Below, in pieces: positions 25,639 to 32,065 of a DNA stretch of 32,065 nucleotides. Every line of letters begins with the position of its first letter. Position 1 is the first letter of the stretch. The position numbers and the translations under genes were made by a program. This stretch comes from DATARH01 sp050246595 (GTDB lineage Bacteria; Pseudomonadota; Alphaproteobacteria; ATCC43930; CGMCC-115725), in contig JBFWVT010000053.1 in the NCBI GenBank assembly GCA_050246595.1, positions 1-32,065 on the forward strand, written 5' to 3'. The notes under the pieces were generated by a model. That model was not told where the DNA came from and made no database searches. It worked only from the letters and a program-made list of their open reading frames with translations.

Positions 25639-25698
25639 GATGGTCTCCCCACGGCAAATCCATCCGCTCCAGGTCGGGAGCAGCGGGATCGCCCGCTG

Positions 25699-25770
25699 CC
25701 GATGCGTGCAGGATGTCAGACGCCGTGGCGGCAGACTTTATGACGCGCTTAATTTAGTGTTAAGACGAGA
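25699..25770 (+). repeat. Duplicated upstream block, copy B
   Basis: Matches copy A at 23152-23230 over CGATGCG-GCAGGATG-CAG-CGCCGTG and the following AGACTTT, then diverges with loosely similar spacing (TTAAGAC here, TTAAGAA in A). The short frame MSDAVAADFMTRLI (25713-25757) is the counterpart of the copy A peptide. No regulator gene follows on the plus strand, so B may be the remains of a lost paralogue of the CadC-type gene. Confidence 0.5.
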
Positions 25771-25799
25771 TTGTCTTTCCCCTAAGGACAGGGGGCTGA

Positions 25800-26471
25800 T
25801 CAGCGGCGAAACGCAAGGATTTCCACGCAGCCATTCCAAAGCACCACCGATTGATCCGCCGGTCGCGACCTGGATAATGGCCGCTTCCGCAGCGAAATCG
25901 GCGATCCCGGGATTGTCACGGAGGTCTGCTTCGGGCAGAGAACAAACCCGCTCGCGCGGGACGGGGGTTCGCGCCATGGGTCGTTGCCCTCCGCGTTCAT
26001 CGATGTTGCGAATTGAAGCTCCATGGGACCACGGTGCGGCGGCATCGATAACCCCTCGACTGCCCGCGCCGTCACCTCCGCAATCCGCAGCCGCCGCGAA
26101 GCCGAACAGTGTCATCGAGATGATGAGATCGCCCCCTTCGGCTCGGCGGTGAGCACGAACGGCTTCGGAATGTCCTGTGCGCCGACCCGTCCTTTCTCAC
26201 GGAACAGCACGTCGAGCGCGCATGGCGGATCCCAGGGGTAGGCTTGTCCGATGGCCGCCTCGGGGTGAGGCCGATCCCATCAGCACCCGCCCAATCCCGC
26301 CACGTACTCGGCGCAACAAATCGAGATTGTGCGCAAGTGCGGCCATCCCCTCGATCCGCACTGCGATCCGCGCCATGAACCACGCTGCCGCCAAATCCTC
26401 AAAGCTCAGCGTTCGAACCGGGTTCGCAAGACGCCCGGCGATTTCGGACACGGTGCCGCGCTCCGCCATCA
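25800..26471 (-). pseudogene. Degraded Cas6-like RAMP protein gene
   Basis: Three frames on this strand together give a sequence resembling the Cas6 family (PF10040), endoribonucleases that process CRISPR transcripts. The parts in order are MAERGTVSEIAGRL...MARIAVRIEG, LLRRVRGGIGRVLMGSA, then after a frameshift near 26245 YPWDPPCALDVLFREKGR and AQDIPKPFVLTAEPKG. After a second shift near 26125 comes DLIISMTLFGFA, and after a third AVEGLSMPPHRGPMELQFAT. The order RAMP strand, RG-hydrophobic helix, C-rich loop, DIP-PFVL, and MTLFGxA fits. The glycine-rich C-terminus is not seen. The far end (about 25830-25940) could belong to something else; one frame there (ATGGSIGGALEWL) weakly recalls TadB/GspF proteins. 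No CRISPR array or other cas gene is present. The family call is by eye. Confidence 0.45.
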
Positions 26472-26640
26472 CACAATCCAGAAATCGCCGTCTTTGGCGC
26501 TCGGCACGCCGCCATGCGCCCGGCAACGCTCCAGCCCGGCTGCCGATACCGCATGCACCCGCAACAGATCGCCCTCGTCGATCTGCCGCACCAGCTCGTC
26601 ATAAAGCCGGTCGGCGGCGGCGCGCGTCAGCCGTATCTTT
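26469..26640 (-). pseudogene. 3' fragment of an unrecognised gene upstream of the Cas6-like relic
   Basis: This frame ends ...RLYDELVRQIDEGDLLRVHAVSAAGLERCRAHGGVPSAKDGDFWIV, and its TGA overlaps the ATG of the Cas6-like frame (TGATG), as in a coupled operon. Its 5' part is lost where the IS630 fragment begins near 26635. I do not recognise the family. The overlap suggests it belonged to the same functional unit as the Cas6-like gene. Confidence 0.4.
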
Positions 26641-26865
26641 CCCTGTTGCCGTTGCCGCCCAAATCGTCCGAACTGAACCCGGTCGAGACCGTCCGGCAAT
26701 ATCTCCCCCAGCACAAACCGCCGCACCGGATTCTCGCCGGCGCCGAGGCGAGTGTTACCTCGCCTGCGATCCCTGGAACAGTCTCATCGCCGATCCGAAA
26801 CGCATCACCTCAATCGAAACCCGAGCCCGGGCAGCAACGGGTCAGCTTTAACGCGGGGTGGTATC
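26630..26865 (+). mobile_element. IS630-family transposase 3' fragment
   Basis: On the plus strand, LLPLPPKSSELNPVETVRQYLPQ matches the C-terminal catalytic Glu region of IS630 transposases (LPPYSPELNPVE). After a frameshift, ACDPWNSLIADPKRITSIETR matches the terminal helix, with TAA at 26849-26851. Only the last third or so of the gene remains. The right edge at about 26865 abuts the interrupted universal stress protein gene. Confidence 0.75.
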
Positions 26866-27585
26866 ATCTCTTCGACGGCGCGTGATATCACCGCGAAAGC
26901 CCGGCCTTCCTCGATCCGCCTTGTCCATCCCCTGCCCCCGAAATCGTGCGCAATCAGGAACGCGGCCAGCTCGAAGGCCTTCTGACGCTGGCTGGCGACA
27001 TACTCATCGATGCTGGCTTGATCCAGTCCCGCCATAATCATCTTTGGCTTCGCCAGCGGGTAAAACGCATGAACGAGCGTGAGCTGGGCGTTGTCGATCA
27101 GCCCCGCGCCTCGAGCGATTTTGACGGCATTCGCCGAGGACGCCGCCATGTCAATGGCAGCCAATACGGTCCGGGCCGCCCGTCGCTGCGTTGTTCACCA
27201 TCAGCACCGATGCGGTCCCGGGCGGATCACGCGCTTGACGGTCGTCCCGACAAAGACCTCGCGCAGGAATTGTTGCGATGCGCGCCCATGGCGATGAGAT
27301 CCGAGTTCAGGTCCGCTTCTGTCCGCAGGATGGCGTCGAACGGATCGCCGGTTGCGAAGATCGGACGGCATCGCACGCCGCGGAACTCGGCTATCGTACC
27401 AATCCGTTCGGCCAGGATGCGTTCGGCCTCGCGCCTCTCGATCTCGATCGGGGTCTGCGGTTGATCGTCATCGACCACATGCACGAGAGTGAGTTCTGCT
27501 CCGGTGACTTGGGCCAGGAGGCCGGTGCGATGCAGGGGGCCGCCGAGATCGCGTCGAAAAATCCGTGGGCGTCAGAATTTGCATG
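26866..27585 (-). pseudogene. Tandem-domain universal stress protein, frameshifted and truncated
   Basis: The start is convincing: GGAGG six bases before ATG at 27585, then MQILTPTDFSTRS. The rest of a two-domain UspA-like protein continues in other frames. After a shift near 27540 it reads GLLAQVTGAELTLVHVVDDDQP to ATGDPFDAILRTEADLNSDLIAMG. After another near 27265 it reads QFLREVFVGTTVKRVIRPG, then TASVLMVNN. A last shift near 27175 opens the second domain, LAAIDMAASSANAVKIARGAGL to AVISRAVEEM. The gene stops there at the IS630 fragment and lacks the usual C-terminal nucleotide-binding loop of domain 2. At least four lesions make it a pseudogene. Confidence 0.85.
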
Positions 27586-27735
27586 ACCCACCTCCAAATT
27601 CCACAATCTGGCGGATCGGAAGGTAGTATCATAGCCGGTCCCGAGCGGACTCGCCGGCCGCAGCAATATAAGCTGTGGAAGTGCGCGCCCGCCGGGTTCC
27701 TCTTGCTAGGGTGACAACGCATCAATCTCACACGA

Positions 27736-28170
27736 TCAGGCGTCGCTGGTACAGTCCGGAGGCTCCATTACCTTCAGGACAGTCAGCCGCTTAAACTGCC
27801 CGCTGCGCGTCCGCCAAGTTATGGATTGTCCCGTGCGAAGTCCGATAAGTGCGGTACCTATCGGCGTCAGTACCGAAACCTTGTTCTGGGCAATATCGGC
27901 TTCGCCGGGAAAAACAAGTGTCACCCTCCGGACTTCCTTGGTGGCATCGTCTCGAAACAGAACATCGCTTCCCATGCGGACGATGTCCTTCGGAGCCTGA
28001 CCTTTATTTATAATGCGGGCGCGCTCAAGTTCCTCGGCCAGCATCTCCGCAGTTTCAGGGTCATTGTACATAGCCGCATTGGCCAGCGACGCAAGTCGGT
28101 CGTGATCTGCGGCGAGCAGCGTAATACTTGGTTTCTGAAGGGTCCTCACCGTGGTCCTCTCGAGTGTCAT
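27736..28170 (-). CDS. rnk: Regulator of nucleoside diphosphate kinase (Rnk), GreA/GreB-like
   Basis: A 144-residue protein. An N-terminal helical part (ITLLAADHDRLASLANAA, then ETAEMLAEELERARI) is followed by the GreA/GreB C-terminal fold (IVRMGSDVLFRDDATKEVRRVTLVFPGEADIAQNKVSVLTPIGTALIGLRTGQSITW). Rnk proteins bind RNA polymerase near the secondary channel but have a short coiled coil without the GreA cleavage acids. The length matches the family. It is intact amid decayed genes. The start codon lies in a 17-bp tandem duplication, so a second upstream ATG opens a six-codon frame whose TGA overlaps the rnk ATG. ATG at 28170 is used. Confidence 0.9.
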   Translation of the reverse strand: MTLERTTVRTLQKPSITLLAADHDRLASLANAAMYNDPETAEMLAEELERARIINKGQAPKDIVRMGSDVLFRDDATKEVRRVTLVFPGEADIAQNKVSVLTPIGTALIGLRTGQSITWRTRSGQFKRLTVLKVMEPPDCTSDA

Positions 28171-28193
28171 GATTGGTCGAGTGTCATGATTGG
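28160..28193. repeat. 17-bp tandem duplication at the rnk start
   Basis: TCGAGTGTCATGATTGG occurs twice in a row (28160-28176 and 28177-28193), duplicating the rnk start codon region. On the minus strand the outer copy gives ATG-ACA-CTC-GAC-CAA-TCA-TGA, a six-codon upstream frame that ends at the rnk ATG (ATGA overlap). Confidence 0.85.
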
Positions 28194-28703
28194 CCTACTG
28201 CGTCTGGGGTTGGCGATCGTGTATTCGGGCAGCCGTAGGCCCCGCATCATCGTCGTCTTTAGGGCACGAGTACGGAGGGCCGGACTGTTTCGCCGCATTG
28301 GCAGGACCGCTCATCGGCATTTTTCAACCTGGGAAACGCACGACCGACTGCTGAACCCGCTTATCGGGCGCGATCTGCTCAACAGACCCTGCGAGGGGTG
28401 TGTCTTCGCATGCAATATCTCTCCTTCTGGCAGGCGCCCGCGCCTGCCATACGTCAGATGACTGCGCCGAAACACAGCGCGGTCGTCACGAATGCCTATC
28501 GGTGAGGCCGCAATACTGCGGAGAGAGCTGGAAGCAGCTCGGCGCGCTGCGCTCCGCCCAGGCTCCCCGAGCTCGCGCAGCGGCAGGCGCGGAACCCGGG
28601 GCTATTCGCCCGTGATGAGCCTACCGGCGCGACAGATAGTATATAGGCGGAAAAGGCGAACCATGGTTCAGATATAGGATGTTGTAGAACAAAGTCAATA
28701 GTC
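28194..28703. other. Gene-free region upstream of rnk
   Basis: About 500 bp with only short unsupported frames. A small hairpin GGCAGGCGC-CCGC-GCCTGCC lies near 28430. The rnk promoter should be at the left side, but I cannot place it. Composition is somewhat less GC-rich towards 28690, where insertion elements begin. Confidence 0.5.
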
Positions 28704-28730
28704 GGTAGTGTCTCAATCTGAGGTTTGGCG
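28704..28730 (+). repeat. Solo left end of the GG-TAGTG element family
   Basis: GGTAGTGTCTCAATCTGAGG has its first 11 bases identical to the left end of the element at 29300. It faces the right-hand end at 30226-30253, so the two could be the outer ends of one larger element of about 1.55 kb. Confidence 0.6.
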
Positions 28731-28781
28731 GGCCGTTTCGGGATTGATTGGCGGCTGCCGCATGCCACATCGCGGGGAGCA

Positions 28782-29813
28782 TGCCTGACCGATCAGGAAA
28801 ACTCCGCCCCCGCGACCCGAACCAGCTCGCGAAGCTCGTCATCGACATTGCCACGGCCGCAGTCGAGCACTGAGTAGACCACATGAGAATGGGCGACGGC
28901 GCCTGGACGCTGGGGCGGCTGTGTGCCGAGATCGCCCGGCGCGGCGGGACGGCGATCTCGCCGCGGTAGCTGGCGCCCAACTGCGCCAAAGGGGTTTGCC
29001 TGGCGGTGGCCGCGCCACACCCTCAAAGAGCGCCGGGACGCGGCGGTGGTCAAGGCGAGCCGCGAGCGCCTTGCCGAGCTGAAAACCTGGGCCGCGGCAG
29101 GGGCGATCGATCTGATGTTTCTCGACGAATCCGAGATGCTCATGCATCCTTATCTGGCGCGCTGCTGGGTCCGGCACGGCACCGACCGACGGATCGAACC
29201 GCACGGTCAGGCGAAAAACCGGGCGATGCTCGGCGCCTTTGATCCGGTCCGCCGGCGCCTTTTCGTGCACACCAGCTTCACCAAGCGCTCCACCGATTTG
29301 GTAGTGTCTCGGTTTGAATGCAACAGGCCACCCTGTCATTCCGGGGCCGAGCCAAGCGAGGAACCCGGAAGCCATGAACACCGGCTTTTCATAGGCTTCG
29401 GAGTCTGTATTCATGGATTCCGGGTTCGCGGGCCATGCCCGCGCCCCGGAATGACAAGGTGCCAATTCAAACCGAGACACTACCACCGATTTTGTCGCCT
29501 TTCGACCAACTCGGCGCCGCCTACGGCACCGCCAAACGCGCCCGGCCCCTGGTCGCGGTTCTCGACAACGGGCCGATCCACACCAGCAAGCTGACCACCC
29601 GCGCCTTCGCCGCGCACCCGTGGCTCACCCTCGAATGGCTGTCCAAATACGCCGCCGAGCTGAATGACATCGAGCGATGCTGGCGCGACCCCAAGCACCA
29701 TTATCTCGCCAACCGCACCTTCGCCGATGCCGACGCTCTCGACCATGCCATCCATGGCGCGGTCGCCTGTCTCAACCACGAGCGACAACCCCACTCATCG
29801 CCCCTTCTCATAT
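28782..29813 (+). pseudogene. IS630-family transposase, interrupted by a MITE and several lesions
   Basis: The transposase can be followed in pieces. The helix-turn-helix WTLGRLCAEIARRGGTAISPR starts at 28883 and meets an in-frame TAG at 28967. After a frameshift it reads GFAWRWPRHTLKERRD, then the first catalytic Asp in DLMFLDESEM and on to FTKRSTD. There a 185-bp element (29300-29484) is inserted. After it, DFVAF continues with a 2-base loss, then LGAAYGTAKRA, the second Asp in VLDNGPIH, and the Glu in LNDIERCWRDPKHHYL. The end near 29813 meets the IS1-family fragment. A short leading frame (28782-28874, MPDRSGKLRPRDPNQLAKLV) is of unclear origin. The gene cannot make an active enzyme. Confidence 0.88.
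29300..29484. mobile_element. MITE-like inverted-repeat element (185 bp) inside the IS630 transposase
   Basis: The ends GGTAGTGTCTCGGTTTGAAT and inverse (ATTCAAACCGAGACACTACC) match perfectly over 20 bp. The target ACCGATTT is duplicated at 29292-29299 and 29485-29492. Inner arms CTGTCATTCCGGGGC and the inverse CCCCGGAATGACA flank a centre that resembles the element at 13790. The exact ends and clean duplication suggest this is the youngest copy in the window. Confidence 0.93.
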
Positions 29814-29814
29814 A

Positions 29815-30253
29815 GGCCGCTTAGCCAAGCTGTACGGCGAGATTCCGAACCCGAAGGGTCGCTATAGTCCGACGCAGATACAAGGAACGAAGACATTCTG
29901 CTGCACCGGGAATCCTGACTCGGAACACATTTCGATAAGCTATGTTGAAAGGCAAAACCTAACAATGCGCATGTCGATGCGCCGCTTCACGCGGCTGACG
30001 AACGGCTTCTTAGAGAAAGCCGAAAACCATACGCACTCGGTTGCGATCCACTTCATGCACTACAACTTTGTGCGCATTCATCAAACCCTGCGGATCACCC
30101 CGGCGATGGCGGCGGGTGTGACGAGCAGACTTTGGTCGCTGGCCGACATGGTTCAGGTCATCGAGGAGTGGGAAGCGGGCAAGTCCGCAAAGCGTACAGC
30201 GATGGGGAGCGCCTTGTCGGCTGAATGTAAAAGAGTCAAACTGACGCACTACC
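29815..30253 (+). pseudogene. IS1-family transposase, 3' fragment with right terminal repeat
   Basis: The frame carries LAKLYGEIPNPKGRYSPTQ and then DSEHISISYVERQNLTMRMSMRRFTRLTNGF with the catalytic Glu. It continues VAIHFMHYNFVRIHQTLRITPAMAAGVTSRLW, all diagnostic of the IS1-type transposases found in Rhizobiales. The N-terminal part with the zinc finger, helix-turn-helix and the catalytic Asp residues is missing. At 30226-30253 follows a terminal repeat (AGTCAAACTGACGCACTACC) whose inverse, GGTAGTGCGTCAGTTTGACT, resembles the ends of the small elements at 13790 and 29300. The joined upstream frame before 29815 is IS630 sequence. Confidence 0.8.
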
Positions 30254-30433
30254 CGGGCGCCGGGTTTCTGGACCCGCCGGGCAGGCGTGATAAGCTGCGC
30301 CGATGCGCCCGCACTCCGCCTGCCGCCTCGCGCACACCATCTATGTGCGACCGCTTGGCCCGGTCGCCTGCGCTGTCGTCATTGTCTGTCCTCCGCGCGG
30401 GGTTGCGACGGGAATAAACAACGAGGAGGCCCG

Positions 30434-31021
30434 TTGTTGTTGCGTTCGAAGCAGGCAGAAGCGCCGAACCGCGCGGCCGAACGCGGCGAACCGGTGAGCG
30501 GACGGTTTGGTGATCAGCTCGTCGCGGTGCTGCCGCGGTTGCGCCGCTTCGCGCGCGGACTGACCGGGTCTGCGACCGAGGCCGACGACCTCGTACAGGC
30601 TGCGTGCGAACGCGCGCTGGCGCGGGCGCATCAGTTTCAGGAGGGCACCCGCTTCGACAGCTGGATGTTCCGGATCGTCCAGACGATCTGGATTGATCAG
30701 CTTCGGGCGCGCGAGGTGCGCAAGGAGGATGGCGATGTCGCCGAAGAACGTCTTGGATCCGATGCTCCGGTCCGCGGGGTTGAGGCACGGCTTGCTCTGG
30801 CCGAGGTCCGGAATGCCGTCGATCGGCTGCCGCCGGACCAGCGGATGACGCTGATGCTCGTGACCGTGGAAGGGCTCAGCTACAAGGAGGCGGCGGCGGT
30901 TGCCGGCGTGCCGGTCGGCACGATCATGAGCCGTCTGGCGCGAGCGCGGATTGCGTTGCAGCAGCAGCTCGATGCCGGCGCCGGGGTCCGCAGGAGTTCG
31001 CAGGATGCAAAAGCACAGTGA
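30434..31021 (+). CDS. ECF-type RNA polymerase sigma factor
   Basis: A 195-residue extracytoplasmic-function sigma factor. Region 2 is LRRFARGLTGSATEADDLVQAACERALARAHQFQ...SWMFRIVQTIWIDQLRAR, and region 4 is ALAEVRNAVDRLPPDQRMTLMLVTVEGLSYKEAAAVAGVPVGTIMSRLARAR. The best ribosome site, GAGGAGG (30423-30429), is followed by three TTG codons (30434, 30437, 30440), so initiation is at one of these; GTG at 30494 is a weaker alternative. The string GGGAATAAAC (30410-30419) just ahead could be part of a promoter but is unverified. The gene overlaps the anti-sigma gene by 17 bp, the normal coupling of ECF sigma and its antagonist. The controlled stress is not evident from neighbours. Confidence 0.92.
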   Translation: MLLRSKQAEAPNRAAERGEPVSGRFGDQLVAVLPRLRRFARGLTGSATEADDLVQAACERALARAHQFQEGTRFDSWMFRIVQTIWIDQLRAREVRKEDGDVAEERLGSDAPVRGVEARLALAEVRNAVDRLPPDQRMTLMLVTVEGLSYKEAAAVAGVPVGTIMSRLARARIALQQQLDAGAGVRRSSQDAKAQ

Positions 31022-31874
31022 CGAAGCGCTGATCGCTTATCTCGACGGCGAGCTTGATCCTGCCGAGCGGCGCCATGTCGAAGCCTGGTTCGATGCCGAC
31101 CCGATGGTCCGCGAGAGGCTGAACGCGCTCGCGGGTTCCGCCGATCTGGTGCGCGGCGCCTACGCGGATATCGTCAACGAGCCGATCCCGGAACGGCTGT
31201 TGGCGGCGGCGCGCGGCGAGAGTGTCGCCGCGAACCCCTCGACCGAGGCCGAAATCGTGCGTTTGCCGTTGCGGCGGGCGGCCGGAGGGGTGCCGGGCCG
31301 ACGCTGGTATGTCGGGCTCGCCGCGGCTGCGGGGCTGTTCGGCATCATGATCGGCGGAACCGGCACCTATGTCGGGATGGGGCTGCTGCCGAAGGGCAAC
31401 GACGCGGAACAGGCCCAGCTTGCCGCCGCGACGGCGCAGCGGATCTGGCTCGACAATGCCGCCGCCTCGTACAAGCTGGCGGTGAATGCCGGCGACGGCA
31501 TGCTGGTCGATGTCCCAACCAGCAACGACCCGCGCGAGGCGTTGCAGCGCATCAGCCAGAACGTGCCGCAGGTGCGGCTCCCCGATTTGAAGGCGTGGGG
31601 GCTCACATTGCGCGGCGCCCGTCTCGTGGCCGTCGATGGACGACCGGCGGCGCAACTCGTCTATGTCGCCGACGACAAGGCGCTCGGTCCGGTGACCCTG
31701 GTCATTTCCGCCGCCAAGCAACCCGATCTGTCGCCGATGATCGAACGGCGGCAGGACGTCAACCTGCTCTATTGGCGCAATCAGGGCCGCGCCTATGCGC
31801 TCGTCGGGCAGGCCGATATCGGCTATCTCTGGGGCATTGCCAACGACATCTCCTGGCAGCTGCGGGCGATCTAG
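31005..31874 (+). CDS. Membrane anti-sigma factor for the ECF sigma
   Basis: A 289-residue protein. The N-terminal domain (MQKHSDEALIAYLDGELDPAERRHVEAWFDADP) is of the anti-sigma type (zf-HC2-like fold) but lacks the CxxC zinc ligands. One membrane segment follows (about residues 95-122, WYVGLAAAAGLFGIMIGGTGTYVG). A periplasmic domain of about 160 residues ends DVNLLYWRNQGRAYALVGQADIGYLWGIANDISWQLRAI. ATG at 31005 lies 8 bases after AGGAG and within the sigma gene. It should hold the sigma factor at the membrane until a periplasmic signal. Its TAG stop straddles the start of an IS5-type element: the T and A are genomic, and the G may be the first base of the element. Confidence 0.88.
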   Translation: MQKHSDEALIAYLDGELDPAERRHVEAWFDADPMVRERLNALAGSADLVRGAYADIVNEPIPERLLAAARGESVAANPSTEAEIVRLPLRRAAGGVPGRRWYVGLAAAAGLFGIMIGGTGTYVGMGLLPKGNDAEQAQLAAATAQRIWLDNAAASYKLAVNAGDGMLVDVPTSNDPREALQRISQNVPQVRLPDLKAWGLTLRGARLVAVDGRPAAQLVYVADDKALGPVTLVISAAKQPDLSPMIERRQDVNLLYWRNQGRAYALVGQADIGYLWGIANDISWQLRAI

Positions 31875-32065
31875 GTTCTGTGGACATTTAGGATTTCTTT
31901 GTGCCGGCGGTGTGATTGAAGGCTGCTTTCTGGAGGCGGTCTTGGGGGCACATGACCGTTTGGTGCTGAGGGATGATCAAGGGGAGCGGATAGCGCCGCT
32001 GATCCTGGGCCGACCGGATCAGAAGGGCTCGACGGGGCGGGACAACCGGATGTTTGTTGAGGGCG
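31874..32065 (+). mobile_element. IS5-family insertion sequence, left end and start of transposase
   Basis: GGTTCTGTGGACATTTAGGA at 31874 fits an IS5-group terminal repeat. A reading frame from TTG at 31942, preceded by GGAGG, encodes LGAHDRLVLRDDQGERIAPL and continues ILGRPDQKGSTGRDNRMFVEG to the window end. This is the N-terminus of IS5-type transposases (pattern ...W..i.PLLPG...G...RDNR.FveA). The element continues beyond the window, so its right end and target duplication cannot be seen. Confidence 0.85.

Noticed and set aside
26177..26851. A 224-residue plus-strand protein
   Set aside because: Only the last 45 or so residues match an IS630 transposase; the rest is antisense to the Cas6-like relic and its upstream frame.
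25700..28200. CRISPR array near the Cas6-like relic
   Set aside because: No regularly spaced direct repeats of 24-40 bp were seen; repeats present are palindromes, IS fragments and one 17-bp tandem duplication.
28400..28677. Small plus-strand frames upstream of the IS630 pseudogene
   Set aside because: They are short and compositionally random, with no ribosome site or family resemblance.

Overview
The window is high-GC DNA from an alphaproteobacterium, most likely of the order Hyphomicrobiales (Rhizobiales). The evidence is a fused anthranilate synthase TrpE-TrpG behind a rhizobial-type leaderless trpL attenuator with three consecutive Trp codons, an alphaproteobacterial-type ccm block, a CheB-CheR-PAS fusion sensor, a zf-CHCC protein ahead of polA, and an ECF sigma/anti-sigma pair. 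I do not assign a genus.

Layout. 1-5.3 kb (minus strand): cytochrome c maturation genes ccmF-ccmG/dsbE-ccmH-ccmI, followed by an Fe(II)/2-oxoglutarate hydroxylase. 5.5-6.5 kb (minus): a Tat-type periplasmic substrate-binding protein. 6.7-9.2 kb (plus): promoter, trpL leader, attenuator and trpE(G). 9.2-13.7 kb (minus): zf-CHCC protein, polA and a SAM methyltransferase in one overlapping or closely spaced run. 14-16.3 kb: alpha/beta hydrolase, tRNA-Arg(CCG), and a Crp/Fnr regulator whose 3' end runs antisense into the tRNA after an 11-bp G tract. 16.6-21.2 kb (minus): a stand-alone CheB and a large CheB-CheR-PAS-HWE-kinase fusion. 21.7-25.6 kb: a PEP-CTERM protein, a small hypothetical, a CadC-type winged-helix/TPR regulator and a periplasmic cupin. 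25.7-30.3 kb is a decaying island: a broken Cas6-like gene, an IS630 fragment, a frameshifted tandem universal stress protein, an intact rnk, an IS630 transposase split by a small palindromic element, and the 3' end of an IS1-family transposase. 30.4-31.9 kb: ECF sigma and anti-sigma. The last 190 bp are the left end of an IS5-type element.

Small repeats are the main theme. One family of 100-185 bp inverted-repeat elements (ends GG-TAGTG or similar, 8-bp target duplications in two copies) occurs as three full copies and several half or solo ends. One half copy supplies the stop codon of trpE(G). Another copy sits inside the IS630 transposase. A terminal repeat like those of this family lies at the 3' end of the IS1-family transposase remnant, so that family may have mobilised them. 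Other palindromes supply the first nine codons of ccmH and an in-frame insert in polA. A second family (ATACCA ends) has two copies.

Unusual proteins: PolA appears to lack all the 3'-5' exonuclease metal ligands. The CheB-CheR-PAS kinase has lost the HWE phosphoacceptor His and the N-box Asn. No CRISPR array was seen despite the Cas6-like relic. All assignments are by reading motifs; no database search was run.
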